Source: Anaerobacillus alkalidiazotrophicus
Lineage (GTDB): Bacteria > Bacillota > Bacilli > Bacillales_H > Anaerobacillaceae
Assembly: GCF_001866055.1 (NCBI RefSeq)
Contig: NZ_MLQS01000001.1
Location: 413,690-464,589 of the forward strand
DNA length: 50,900 nucleotides
Direction: 5' to 3'
The notes under the pieces are model-generated. The model did no database searches, had not been told where the DNA came from, and saw nothing but the letters and a program-made list of their open reading frames with translations. How positions within the stretch are numbered: position 1 is the stretch's first letter; every line of letters starts with the position of its first letter. This document shows, piece by piece, positions 9,762-18,597 of the stretch. Both the position numbers and the translations under genes were made by a program.

Positions 9762-9963
9762 AAGCTTCCCCTTTCAAATGAAGCCTTTTTTATTGATGCT
9801 ATAGTTTCTCCATTCACCACAATTGTGAGCCTAATAATAAATTCAGCTGTTTCTATCATTATTTCATTTCTCGATTTAGGATGCAAAGATTTACATAGTA
9901 ATTAACTCCTATTATCATCTATAACTTTTGTATCGTCAGAATACTCGGAATATTAAACGCAAA
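9762..9963 (-). promoter_or_regulatory. rsbU upstream region
   Basis: Stretch between the ndoA terminator and rsbU, in the place where rsbRST would be. A possible promoter is GATAAT (-10) with a weak -35 CTGACG 17 nt upstream on the complement. An open frame of 61 codons runs into rsbU in another frame, but it has no ribosome binding site and no family I recognise, so I do not call it a gene. No remnant of rsbT is visible. Confidence 0.35.
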
Positions 9964-9993
9964 TAAAAAAAGCTGCTCATTAATAGCAACTTT
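9964..9993 (-). terminator. terminator of the alr-ndoAI-ndoA unit
   Basis: On the complement AGTTGCT / AGCAGCT stem (one G-U pair) with a 7-nt loop, followed by seven T residues. It separates ndoA from rsbU, so sigB regulators are not simply read through from ndoA. Confidence 0.75.
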
Positions 9994-10032
9994 CCCTATC
10001 TGCATAATTCATTTATTAATGTAAAAAAATAA

Positions 10033-10383
10033 TTAAAAATCAATTAGTCCTAAACTAATTTGTAGAGCTTCATTTACTCGGGACATCATATCATCATCTA
10101 GATGAGTAATCTTGTCTGTTAGACGTTGTTTATCGATTGTTCGAACTTGTTCCAATAGAATAACAGAGTCCCGATCAAAGCCATAGCGTTTAGCGTTTAT
10201 TTCCACATGAGTTGGTAGTTTTGCCTTTTGAATCTGAGCTGTAATTGCTGCGACGATGACTGTTGGGCTAAACCGATTTCCTATATCATTTTGAATGATG
10301 AGAACTGGCCTTACTCCCCCCTGCTCTGAACCAACAACTGGTGAGAGGTCAGCAAAATAAACATCGCCACGTTTAACAATCAA
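10033..10383 (-). CDS. ndoA: endoribonuclease toxin EndoA (MazF/PemK family)
   Basis: A 116-residue MazF-type mRNA interferase, nearly identical in pattern to B. subtilis NdoA ([39 protein letters not shown]). In B. subtilis it cuts RNA at UACAU. Start is TTG with GGGGTG six bases upstream. The antitoxin gene lies three bases upstream in the same unit; this chromosomal pair next to alr is conserved throughout the Bacillaceae. Confidence 0.96.
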   Translation of the reverse strand: MIVKRGDVYFADLSPVVGSEQGGVRPVLIIQNDIGNRFSPTVIVAAITAQIQKAKLPTHVEINAKRYGFDRDSVILLEQVRTIDKQRLTDKITHLDDDMMSRVNEALQISLGLIDF

Positions 10384-10386
10384 AGT

Positions 10387-10665
10387 TTACACCCCACTTA
10401 CTAAGTCAAGTGTACGCGTATGCTCCGCTTCCTCTTCGGCAAGAAATGCTTCTGAAGCAATGTTCAAATTAATTTTAGCCATTTCCATGTAACCCTGCTG
10501 CATAGTCTCTCGAATTTGACGCTTCTTTTTTTCACGAAGATACGCTTTTGTAGCTTGTGAAATAAATTCACTACGGTTTACATTTTCTCTTTTAATCAAC
10601 CCATCAACCTCATTTAATAAATGTTGTGGTAAGCTAACCGTGATCCTCTTTGTGTTATCAGACAC
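10387..10665 (-). CDS. ndoAI: antitoxin EndoAI (ribbon-helix-helix)
   Basis: A 92-residue antitoxin. The N-terminal ribbon-helix-helix domain (KRITVSLPQHLLNEVDGLIK) binds DNA, and the C-terminal part (QQGYMEMAKINLNIASEAF) is the toxin-neutralising segment conserved with B. subtilis NdoAI. I start at GTG 10665 because GGAGGTG lies five bases upstream; the first in-frame ATG, seven codons earlier, would put the ribosome binding site inside the gene. A 14-bp palindrome lies just upstream. Confidence 0.93.
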   Translation of the reverse strand: MSDNTKRITVSLPQHLLNEVDGLIKRENVNRSEFISQATKAYLREKKKRQIRETMQQGYMEMAKINLNIASEAFLAEEEAEHTRTLDLVSGV

Positions 10666-10690
10666 AAAAACACCTCCAACATACACCTAC

Positions 10691-10704
10691 AACTAAATTT
10701 AGTT
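10691..10704. promoter_or_regulatory. palindromic operator candidate before ndoAI
   Basis: AACTAAATTTAGTT is a perfect 14-bp palindrome placed between the predicted transcription start (about 10712) and the ribosome binding site of ndoAI. It could be the autoregulatory site of the ribbon-helix-helix antitoxin (inference). Confidence 0.4.
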
Positions 10705-10718
10705 TATATCCATCAATA

Positions 10719-10747
10719 ATCATAGCATTACAATTCAAGTTTTGCAA
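10719..10747 (-). promoter_or_regulatory. ndoAI promoter
   Basis: On the complement: TTGCAA (10742-10747), 17 nt, TATGAT (10719-10724). Suggests the toxin-antitoxin pair can be transcribed apart from alr. Confidence 0.6.
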
Positions 10748-10819
10748 AGGTCTTTGTTATTTATCCCTAGATAAATGTTCGTCAAATTCTCGTACCATTC
10801 TTGTTATTTCTCGTATTCT

Positions 10820-11989
10820 TTATAAAACCTCATTATTTATTGTTACTATTTTCCTATCCTTTAAAAAGACTCTTGGAACACGGTAACTAATCATGCATGG
10901 GACCTCGTAATTAATCGTCCCAAGACGATCAGCCACTTCATCAACGGAAATTGCATCTCCCATTTGTTCTCCAATTAACGTAACTTGAGTACCGACTGGA
11001 ACTTCTTTTGGCAATTTTACCATCATTTGATCCATACAAACCCTACCCACTATAGGAGCCCTTTCACCTTCGACGAGAACATAACCATTATTACTATTTT
11101 GACGTAGCCACCCATCGGCGTAGCCTACTGGTATTGTCGCAATCCATTCCTTTCCAATTGTTCTATAAGTAGCCCCATAGCTTATTCCTTCATTAGCATT
11201 AACTTCTTTTACATGAATTATTTTGCTATGAAATGAAAAAGCCTCTTTTAATAAGAAAGGAATTTCATCTTCAATTTCCTTAGACGGAGTGAGACCATAC
11301 ATAGAAATACCTACTCTTGTCATCGTAAACATTTTTGACGGAAATCTTATCGTTGCGGCACTGTTGCCACAATGAATGTATTGAACATTTACACCATAAT
11401 CACGTAACCACTGAAGCATGTCTTCAAAAGAATTGTATTGTATTTGAAAATAATCTAAATCCTTTTCATCAGCTGTTGCAAAATGTGTATATATTCCTTC
11501 TAGATAATATTGTTTATTTTCATTTATACAATCAATAACAGCTTTTCCTTCATTTTTTGATCTTATACCAATCCTGCCCATCCCAGTGTCAATTTTCAAA
11601 TGAAAAGTACAAGAAAGTTCTGAATAAAGATGTTGTTTCGCTTCTTCTAACCAGTCTGCTTGAAAAACAGTTAAGGTTATATTATGTTCTGCCGCTATAT
11701 TTATATCACTCGGCCTTACCCATCCAAGGACTAAAATAGGTGCAATTATTCCCTGTTTCCTTAATGCGATCGCTTCATCTAATATAGCTACTCCTAAATA
11801 GTGGGCACCAGCTTCTAACGCAGCGCGTGCTACGTGAACTGCTCCATGACCATAGCCGTTAGCTTTAACTGCAGCCATGATTTTTACATCGTTAGGTAGG
11901 TTCCTCTTGATGCAAGTTACATTCTCACTTATTGCATCAAGATCGACTTCAACCCACGTATCTCGATAAAAACAGTTCAAGTTTTTCAA
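10820..11989 (-). CDS. alr: alanine racemase
   Basis: A 389-residue fold-type III PLP enzyme interconverting L- and D-alanine for peptidoglycan. The PLP lysine is in VKANGYGHG (about residue 42), and the second catalytic residue is the Tyr in ISYGATYR (about residue 273). CMDQMMVKL and NYEVPCMIS are family-typical. I choose TTG at 11989, which has AGGAGGG six bases upstream; the in-frame ATG nine codons earlier overlaps that site. Followed by ndoAI and ndoA, as in B. subtilis. Confidence 0.95.
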   Translation of the reverse strand: MKNLNCFYRDTWVEVDLDAISENVTCIKRNLPNDVKIMAAVKANGYGHGAVHVARAALEAGAHYLGVAILDEAIALRKQGIIAPILVLGWVRPSDINIAAEHNITLTVFQADWLEEAKQHLYSELSCTFHLKIDTGMGRIGIRSKNEGKAVIDCINENKQYYLEGIYTHFATADEKDLDYFQIQYNSFEDMLQWLRDYGVNVQYIHCGNSAATIRFPSKMFTMTRVGISMYGLTPSKEIEDEIPFLLKEAFSFHSKIIHVKEVNANEGISYGATYRTIGKEWIATIPVGYADGWLRQNSNNGYVLVEGERAPIVGRVCMDQMMVKLPKEVPVGTQVTLIGEQMGDAISVDEVADRLGTINYEVPCMISYRVPRVFLKDRKIVTINNEVL

Positions 11990-12025
11990 AACGTGCCCTC
12001 CTCTAACAATTAACATTTATATATG

Positions 12026-12056
12026 ATAATAATAAAGCCATAATACAGCTTGTCAA
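12026..12056 (-). promoter_or_regulatory. alr promoter
   Basis: A perfect TTGACA at 12051-12056 on the complement, with an AT-rich -10 region (ATTATT at 17 nt, or TATTAT at 19 nt) before the alr start. The exact -10 is uncertain. Confidence 0.6.
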
Positions 12057-12170
12057 GAATTTAAAGGAAAATTAATTATTAATTATTTTTAACTATAAAT
12101 CTCCTTAGTAATCGTAATTATTTTAAAGTTAGAGGACCTTAGAACTGAAGGTAAAAACATCATTTCCTAG

Positions 12171-12217
12171 AAAAAATGCAGACCCCTAGTTTTGCGCTAC
12201 AGAGTCTGCATTTCCTT
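12171..12217. terminator. bidirectional hairpin between alr and the YdcC-like gene
   Basis: AAATGCAGAC pairs with GTCTGCATTT around a 20-nt loop. T-runs flank both sides, so it can terminate on either strand. It isolates alr from the upstream gene. Confidence 0.65.
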
Positions 12218-12341
12218 TTTACTGTTTATCTAACTCATATTACGTAGAAAGACCAACTATAAACCTTGAGCCTCCTAGGTAAGAGACCTTTTAAAGTCAA
12301 TAAAATTACTTAGAAATGAAGAGTGATTGGATACAATTTTA

Positions 12342-12557
12342 TAAAGCTGAACTTCAATCAGTGGAGGTTTTCCTTCATCCCCCACTGATTGTTAGTTCAA
12401 CTTATACCACGGGCATAAGAATAACTAATCATCAGCTTTCGCCGATGAAAGTTATTCTATATCGGACCTTTAGGGGCAGTTTATCCCCCACCTAAACTTC
12501 TCGATTTTCTTAAGTTTTGAGGTGGGGGTCTTACTTGCCCCTTAAGAGTGGGATAAA
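12342..12557. repeat. repeat family A, copy 1 (double palindrome with extra hairpin)
   Basis: Fills most of the space between alr and the YdcC-like gene. First palindrome: AAGCTGAAC ... GTTCAACTT, with inner CAATCAGTGG / CCACTGATTG arms. Second palindrome: CCCCCACCT ... AGGTGGGGG flanked by TGCCCC / GGGGCA-type arms. Compared with copy 2 (35620-35778) it has about 55 extra bases between the two palindromes; these form their own hairpin (AATAACT..TCATC / GATGA..AGTTATT). Confidence 0.85.
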
Positions 12558-12608
12558 ATCACAAATACTCACTGCTATCAGTTTCCTCAAAAATTGAAGT
12601 GAACTTTA

Positions 12609-13634
12609 TTATTTTACTTCAGTTCCATAAACTGATCTCGCGATTGAAATCATTTCTTCCGTACTTAAATCCTTTGAAGCTAAGAAGAAATCTACACCGT
12701 CATAAGACCAATTAATTGATTTTGTTTGAGCTTCACTTGTAAGTGCCCCAACTGTAAACCCCAAATCTACAGGTTCTCCATCCGTAATATGCATTGGAGT
12801 ACTTGCTTGCTGGACTCTGCTTTTTTGTTGAATTAACGTAAAATCTTGGTCACCGGTATATGTTAAAATTACTCTTTTCCCATCCTCAATATTTACTTCT
12901 TTTGAATCGTTTAACACCGTTCCATCTGGTACATACATCGGGAATGAAACAACTAGTGGCTCGTCACTTTCTTGGGCCATTGCTGGAAGACTTTCTAGTT
13001 GAGCCCCTGTCATATTACGATCCATATCGAAGTCACCTTCATTAAAGCTAGCATTTAGTTCGAAATCTTCAAACTCAACATTCACCAATACCTTTAACTC
13101 GACATCCATAATCTTAGCAGATACAGGTGTTAAATCTTTTTTATTTAAAGTAATTTCTTGTTGTTGTAAATTTTTATTTGTGTAATTTGTTTTAGTTTGG
13201 AATACATAGTGCTCGTCATTCGCTGTAAAGATTCGTTCCGGGTCCATTAAAATATCGTTTACAAGGGACTCATATAAGTAGACTTGACTGTTGTTTTCTG
13301 GCCAATCACTTTGGAAACGGAAACTTTTATTTAATGCTGGTGTCAAAACAAAAACACCCTCATCATTTCGTAAAATAATTTGACTTTGATCCTTGTTAGC
13401 GTTATTTAACGCTACACGATAATAATTTGGATTCTTATGCCAAATTTCAACAACATATTGCTGAGGATCTTTCCCTGTTTCAAGAGTCATCGTAGCCTCA
13501 GCTTTGTACCCTGTCATATTTTTTATATTTTCTCCTAATTCTTCGATGATATCTTCTTGTGTTTTCTCACCACAACCAGCTAACATCCCTAGAAGTACGA
13601 TACACGAGAAAATAAGTGCTACCATTTTTTTCAT
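12609..13634 (-). CDS. LolA-like sporulation lipoprotein (YdcC family)
   Basis: A 341-residue secreted lipoprotein: signal peptide with lipobox LLGMLAGC (Cys about residue 21), then a LolA/LppX-like beta fold containing VVEIWHKNPNYYRVALNNA and VFVLTPALNKSFRFQSDW. The C-terminal 110 residues look like a DUF4367-type domain. B. subtilis YdcC has this layout and sits between acpS and alr, as here. The family is linked to sporulation, but the biochemical role is not known to me. Confidence 0.88.
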   Translation of the reverse strand: MKKMVALIFSCIVLLGMLAGCGEKTQEDIIEELGENIKNMTGYKAEATMTLETGKDPQQYVVEIWHKNPNYYRVALNNANKDQSQIILRNDEGVFVLTPALNKSFRFQSDWPENNSQVYLYESLVNDILMDPERIFTANDEHYVFQTKTNYTNKNLQQQEITLNKKDLTPVSAKIMDVELKVLVNVEFEDFELNASFNEGDFDMDRNMTGAQLESLPAMAQESDEPLVVSFPMYVPDGTVLNDSKEVNIEDGKRVILTYTGDQDFTLIQQKSRVQQASTPMHITDGEPVDLGFTVGALTSEAQTKSINWSYDGVDFFLASKDLSTEEMISIARSVYGTEVK

Positions 13635-13680
13635 TCATTCTCAACCCCTTTGTCTCATTTAGACGACAAGGGAGGGAATT

Positions 13681-15232
13681 CTATCGGTATTTGTGATAAC
13701 GGTTTTGAATGCTATTCAAAACTTTCGGAATTATATTAATTAAATCAGATGCCATTACACTTAACGGGCTATAATCATGACTAATTAAATAATCCGCCGC
13801 CATACCATGAAGAAATATAGAGTTACTAATGGACGATTGCAAATCTTTTTGTTGCATAAGTAACGCAAGCACCATACCCGTTAATACATCGCCTGATCCA
13901 CCCTTAGCCAAACTAGGATTTCCACTTGTATTAATGAACTGCTGTCCGCCTGGTGTTGTCACTACTGTATATGGACCTTTTAATACAAGATAAACTCCAT
14001 ATTTAACAGCAAAATCTCGAGAAACCTGAAAACGATTTTTCTCAACCTTAGCAATAGGCTCATTAATGAGATAAGCAAACTCACCTAAATGAGGTGTTAA
14101 AATAGTTGCACCTTTTCGTTTTGCTAAAATCGTTAAAAAGTCCTTCAAGTAAAAAAGACCATCTGCATCAATGACTATCGGTTTATCAAAATCATGTAAA
14201 AGAGTTTCTATAAACTCGCCATTATTATTTCGCCCAAGTCCAGGACCTACGGCGATTGCATCAAACCGATTCATTAATTCATTATCAAGATTTAAGCTGT
14301 TAATTTCACCGTTTATCGATGGACATAGGTGGAATGTCGACTCAATCAATTGACTTGCAACTGTGTTAATGATTGTGTCAGGTACCGCTAACGTGACTAA
14401 TCCAGCTCCTAACCGATGGCATGCTTTAGCAGTCAATATTGGTGCTCCAGTCATAGTTCGAGAACCTGCAATAATAAGCCCTTTTCCATGACTTCCTTTA
14501 TGTGATGATGGCTTTCTTACTGGCAAAGAACAGGCAACATTTTCTTCAGTCCAAAGAAACCGTTCACTATCAATTTGTTTAATAGCAAGCTTTGGTATGC
14601 CTATATCAACTATCGTCAAATCTCCGTAATATTCCCTGGAAGGAAAAGTGTAAGCACCAAGCTTCGGACACTGTAAAGTAATAGTACGAGATGCTTTTAT
14701 TGCATCAGTAAACTCGTAATTCCCATTTGCGGGCAACCCACTAGGAAGATCGACAGAAATAATTTGACATTCTAACTGATTGACTTGTTCAATAATCTCC
14801 TTATATGGGTGACGCAAAGGACCAACTACCCCTGTCCCTAGCATTGCATCTATTACATGTGTTTTTCCCTTTAAATTTCTAACTAAATCCTCACAAGTAA
14901 TTGTCTCATAGCTAGTAAACTCATATCCACACTTCTTAAACACTTCCATATGATAGCGTGCCGTGCCTTTCACCTTTTTCACGGGTGGAATTAGCCATAC
15001 ATCAACTTGATAGCCTTTTTCTAATAAAGACCTCGAAATAACAAAACTCACCACCATTGTTCCCTACACCAATGAGCACAGCAATTTTAGCTGTCTTTTT
15101 ATTCATTAAATGTAAAATAGAACTTACGAATGCAAGACCTGCATTTTCCATTAGTAATTCTGCTTTTAATCCTATTTCTTCAATGGTATAGCGGTCAATT
15201 TGGTGCATTTCTTCACCAGTTACCACATTCAA
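13681..15232 (-). pseudogene. nnr: bifunctional NAD(P)HX epimerase/dehydratase, frameshifted
   Basis: Repair enzyme for hydrated NAD(P)H: N-terminal epimerase (YjeF_N) and C-terminal ADP-dependent dehydratase (YjeF_C). The N-terminal 60 residues are read from TTG 15232 (GGAGGG seven bases upstream) to about 15057 and end in GVGNNGGE. The rest continues in another frame from there as FVISRSLLEKGYQVDVW. The family motif NNGGDGF is broken by what looks like a 2-bp deletion near 15045-15055. The dehydratase half is intact (SHKGSHGKGLIIAGS, GNPSLAKGGSGDVLTGMV). Either a real frameshift, after which the dehydratase might still be made from an internal start, or a sequencing error. It lies directly after acpS, a common order. 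Confidence 0.85.
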
Positions 15233-15397
15233 AATAGTTCCCTCCTATCCGCACTACCACTATATGAGACTGTCCTAAACAATATGCAGACTAGCATGAC
15301 AAGCTCGATAAAATTTCATATAGAAATGTAGCAAATAATATGTAAAAAGCTCTTATAACAAGCAAAGCACTTATTGAAATATTTTACAAAAAACGAT

Positions 15398-15751
15398 TTA
15401 CAACTCAATAATTACATTTGCCACGACATATTCTTTAGAATGCGAAATCGATAAATGAACTTTCCCATTTGTTTTTTCGGAAACGATAGTTGGTTTACCG
15501 CTTGTAGCCGATAAAATTTCAACATCCTTCCAAGAAAGATGTCTCCCAATACCAGTTCCAATTGCTTTTGAAAAAGCTTCTTTCGCAGCAAAACGTCCTG
15601 CTAAAAATTCTATTTTTCTTTTCTCTGTGAGTTTTTGAAAATTTTGTTCCTCTTTTTCAGTTAAGATACGTTTTATAAAATTAGGATGTCTATGTAACGT
15701 ATCTTCAATTCTTTTTAACTCGACAATATCAATTCCCGTACCAATGATCAT
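15398..15751 (-). CDS. acpS: holo-[acyl-carrier-protein] synthase
   Basis: A 117-residue AcpS, which transfers 4'-phosphopantetheine from CoA to acyl carrier protein. Metal-binding residues are visible in GIDIVELKRI (Asp8) and in RFAAKEAFSKAIG (Glu about 58). The C-terminal VHLSISHSKEYVVA strand is typical. First gene of the acpS-nnr-ydcC direction. Confidence 0.96.
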   Translation of the reverse strand: MIIGTGIDIVELKRIEDTLHRHPNFIKRILTEKEEQNFQKLTEKRKIEFLAGRFAAKEAFSKAIGTGIGRHLSWKDVEILSATSGKPTIVSEKTNGKVHLSISHSKEYVVANVIIEL

Positions 15752-15782
15752 AAAATTTACATCCTTCCAATCATTTAATCAT

Positions 15783-15884
15783 AAGCTTAGCTTCTATCGA
15801 CCTTTCAGGGGCCATTGTCCCTACCTAAAAATACGTTTATTAGTGATGAGCTAAGTTCTTACTACCCTTTAAAGCAGGATTAAA
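15783..15884. repeat. degenerate copy of repeat family A
   Basis: ATCGACCTTTCAGGGGCCATTG, CCTACCTAAA, then CTAAGTTCTTACTACCC and AAAGCAGGATT follow the second palindrome of family A base by base with many substitutions. It lies between the divergent acpS and rhomboid genes and looks like an old decayed insertion. Confidence 0.55.
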
Positions 15885-16036
15885 AAAATTATTATTTAAC
15901 CTTATTTCGCTTTTTGTAGCATTTATGAGATATTACCCAACTCGTTTTCCTAACATTTTATCACAGATAAAATCATAGAATAGAAAAAGCTTACTATTCA
16001 TTTTGTCTCAATTATTACTGTAAACGCATGATTTTA

Positions 16037-16045
16037 TGCTACAAT
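16037..16045 (+). promoter_or_regulatory. extended -10 promoter of the rhomboid gene
   Basis: TGCTACAAT (TGn plus TACAAT) 34 nt upstream of the ATG; the -35 is weak. The rest of the acpS-rhomboid gap holds only the degenerate repeat. Confidence 0.5.
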
Positions 16046-16078
16046 AATGTTATTAAATCTAGGAAAAGGTGATCTACA

Positions 16079-16828
16079 ATGTTTGTGAGAAATGAAAGTT
16101 TTCGTTCGTTCCTCAGATCCTACCCTGTTGTATCTGGAATTGTTACCCTCCATCTCATATTATTTTTATGGATGTTTTTATTTCCATCACTAGGTGGAAA
16201 CCTTATATTTATTTTAGGAGTAGGACACAATTTATCAATTGCTCAAGGTGAATTATGGCGATTAGTAACACCAATTTTCATGCATATCTCACCAGCTCAT
16301 TTCTTATTTAACTCATTCTCATTAGTATTATTTGGCCCTGCACTTGAAAGGTTACTTGGAAAATGGCGTTTTATTTCTATATATATATTAACTGGAATTC
16401 TCGCTAACGTTGCAACCTTTTATATTGGCGGTTTAGGATACTCACCTCACCTAGGCGCAAGCGGAGCAATATTTGGACTTTTTGGGATATACCTGTATAT
16501 GGTCCTTTATAGAAAAGATTTAATCGATCAAGACAATTCTCAAGTGGTAATCACGATACTAGTAATAGGACTGATTATGACGTTTGTCAATGCACGTATT
16601 AATGTTTACGCACACATTTTCGGGCTGATTTCAGGTGCTGCTCTTGCACCAATTTTCTTATTCAAACTAAGAAGATACGTACCACAATATCGACATGTTT
16701 TTGATGAAGGCGAGATCAGTTTTAATCCTAACCGTTGGAAAAATAGACGTTTTAGCGCCGGAACAAAGAAAAAAGTATTTTGGATCATCTTTGTTTTACT
16801 TGTCATTTTAGGAGTAATTTTTAGATAG
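16079..16828 (+). CDS. rhomboid family intramembrane serine protease
   Basis: A 249-residue six-to-seven-TM protein. Catalytic Ser is in LGASGAIFG (Ser128) and the His in YAHIFGLISG (His179). The HFLFNSF segment (His74, Asn78) supplies oxyanion residues. It probably cuts membrane proteins within the bilayer; substrates are unknown. The B. subtilis equivalent position holds YdcA, also a rhomboid. The C-terminal tail is basic with a final TM segment. Start ATG behind AAAGGTGAT. Confidence 0.92.
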   Translation: MFVRNESFRSFLRSYPVVSGIVTLHLILFLWMFLFPSLGGNLIFILGVGHNLSIAQGELWRLVTPIFMHISPAHFLFNSFSLVLFGPALERLLGKWRFISIYILTGILANVATFYIGGLGYSPHLGASGAIFGLFGIYLYMVLYRKDLIDQDNSQVVITILVIGLIMTFVNARINVYAHIFGLISGAALAPIFLFKLRRYVPQYRHVFDEGEISFNPNRWKNRRFSAGTKKKVFWIIFVLLVILGVIFR

Positions 16829-16866
16829 AGAAAGCCATGTCCAATTTATTTAGGACATGGCTTTTA
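16829..16866. terminator. bidirectional terminator
   Basis: AAAGCCATGTCC pairs with GGACATGGCTTT around a short AT-rich loop, with T-runs outside. It lies between the convergent rhomboid and iron permease genes and serves both. Confidence 0.85.
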
Positions 16867-16876
16867 TTTATCTCGT

Positions 16877-18562
16877 TTAATACTTTTTCAATAAATATCG
16901 TAATGGAATAATTGAAACAAAAACAATTAATAATGCAGCAGGTGCAGCTAGGTGATAAATCGCCTCAGATGCTTCAAAATATACTCTAACCGCTAATGTA
17001 TCAAAACCAGGTGGGCGTAACATTAATGTAGCTGGTAACTCCTTTATTGAGCTAACGAATACAAGTGCTCCTCCTGCTAAAACTCCCGGCAATATTGAAG
17101 GAAGTATTACCTTAAACATAACTTTCCAAGGAGGATGTCCTAGGCTTCGGGCAGCCTCATCAATGCGGGGGGATACTAGACTTAGCGAAGCTTCTCCTGC
17201 CTGCATTGCTTGTGGAAGAAATCGAACCACAAAAGCCAATGCAACCATATAAAAAGTATTATATAACATCGGGATGTGATTATTAAAGATAAACACGAAA
17301 CCTAGTGCAACAATGACTCCAGGTAGAGCATATCCCGCATAACAAAGCTTATCAATAATTGTCGTAATAAAAGATGGATAACGGGTTTTTAAATAGATAA
17401 TTGGTAACGCAACAAGCATACATAAGATAGCTGCTAATGCAGAAACTTTTAAGCTATTCCATGCAAAACCAAAAAATCTTCCATCTAAAGCACCCATTCG
17501 AACTCCAATATTTGACCAATATATAAGTACACTTATTGGCAAAAATACAGATACAAAAAATACAGAACTTACAAATACTAAAGCTAACGGCTTCCACTTA
17601 CCTAATTTTAATATTTCTGGCTCTCGGAAAGTGTTAGAGGTTTGATAATATTTATTCTTTCTTCGTGTCCGTGCTTCAATCCACAATATTAAAACAGTTA
17701 GAACAATTAAAACTAAGCTTAGTACTGAAGCAGATTGAGTGTCAAAGCTCGCTCTCTGAAAGTAGATCGCTGCTGTGAATGTAACATATCGTAGCATCGC
17801 GATAGCACCAAAGTCAGAAAGGACATAAAGAGAAATAAGAATTGCCCCTGCACCAATGGCAGGTCGTAAAAAAGGCAAATTTACTTTCCAGAAAATCTTA
17901 GCTGTACTCATTCCTTGTGAACGAGCAACTTCTTCAAAATTACGATTCATTTTACGAAGGGAAGCACTCGTAATCAAGTAAACATACGGATACGTAAACA
18001 TCGTTAAAACAAAGAATACTCCCCAAAATGAATATATATTAAGTGGGTAATTTCCAAATGTATCTACTAGCCAAGGCGTATCACGCCAAAAATTACGTAT
18101 CCAACCACTTGGACCAAATACAATGATATACGTAACCGCCCCAACATAAGGCGGAATAACAAGAGGTAAAGCTAGGAGCCATTGCCAAACCTTACGTCCT
18201 GGTACATCCGTACGAACGACAATCCAAGCTAGTCCTACTCCAATTACAATGGCACAAATTGTGACAGCAACCGTAAGGGAGAATGTATTCCATAATAATT
18301 GCGGAATTCTTTCATCCAAGAGACGCATCCAACGATTAACTCCCGCAAAGAGTGAACGCCACATAACATATATAATTGGAATTGACATTACAATCGCAAC
18401 AATTACTCCAAGAAGTAATAGAACTGGACCTGGAGGATTACCACGCCAAATCGCAAACCATTTTCTTCTTAAGATATGGAGAAGGGTTGGGGAAGACGTT
18501 TCCCCAACCTTAGCATTTTGATCATTATTTAATTTAGAATTTTTATCAATATCATTGTTCAT
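16877..18562 (-). CDS. ferric iron ABC transporter permease
   Basis: A 561-residue fused permease of the FbpB/AfuB type with about 12 membrane segments in two halves. Each half has an ATPase-contact loop: EVARSQGMSTAKIFWKVNLP and EAARSLGHPPWKVMFKVILP. I start at ATG 18562 behind GGAGAGG; the longer frame starts eight codons earlier with no good site. It follows the binding-protein gene by 35 bp. Iron as substrate is inferred from the family and the Fur box upstream. Confidence 0.92.
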   Translation of the reverse strand: MNNDIDKNSKLNNDQNAKVGETSSPTLLHILRRKWFAIWRGNPPGPVLLLLGVIVAIVMSIPIIYVMWRSLFAGVNRWMRLLDERIPQLLWNTFSLTVAVTICAIVIGVGLAWIVVRTDVPGRKVWQWLLALPLVIPPYVGAVTYIIVFGPSGWIRNFWRDTPWLVDTFGNYPLNIYSFWGVFFVLTMFTYPYVYLITSASLRKMNRNFEEVARSQGMSTAKIFWKVNLPFLRPAIGAGAILISLYVLSDFGAIAMLRYVTFTAAIYFQRASFDTQSASVLSLVLIVLTVLILWIEARTRRKNKYYQTSNTFREPEILKLGKWKPLALVFVSSVFFVSVFLPISVLIYWSNIGVRMGALDGRFFGFAWNSLKVSALAAILCMLVALPIIYLKTRYPSFITTIIDKLCYAGYALPGVIVALGFVFIFNNHIPMLYNTFYMVALAFVVRFLPQAMQAGEASLSLVSPRIDEAARSLGHPPWKVMFKVILPSILPGVLAGGALVFVSSIKELPATLMLRPPGFDTLAVRVYFEASEAIYHLAAPAALLIVFVSIIPLRYLLKKY

Positions 18563-18597
18563 AATGCCCTCTCCTATATGTTGCAAGTTATCTATAG

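Noticed and set aside
9701..9886. 61-codon frame upstream of and overlapping rsbU, in the position of rsbT
   Set aside because: No ribosome binding site, no similarity to RsbT or any family I know, and it overlaps the clear rsbU start in another frame.
9891..9911. AGGAG followed by ATG and an immediate TAA (start-stop element) on the minus strand before rsbU
   Set aside because: Striking in form, but one instance in an AT-rich leader can arise by chance; nothing supports a regulatory role.
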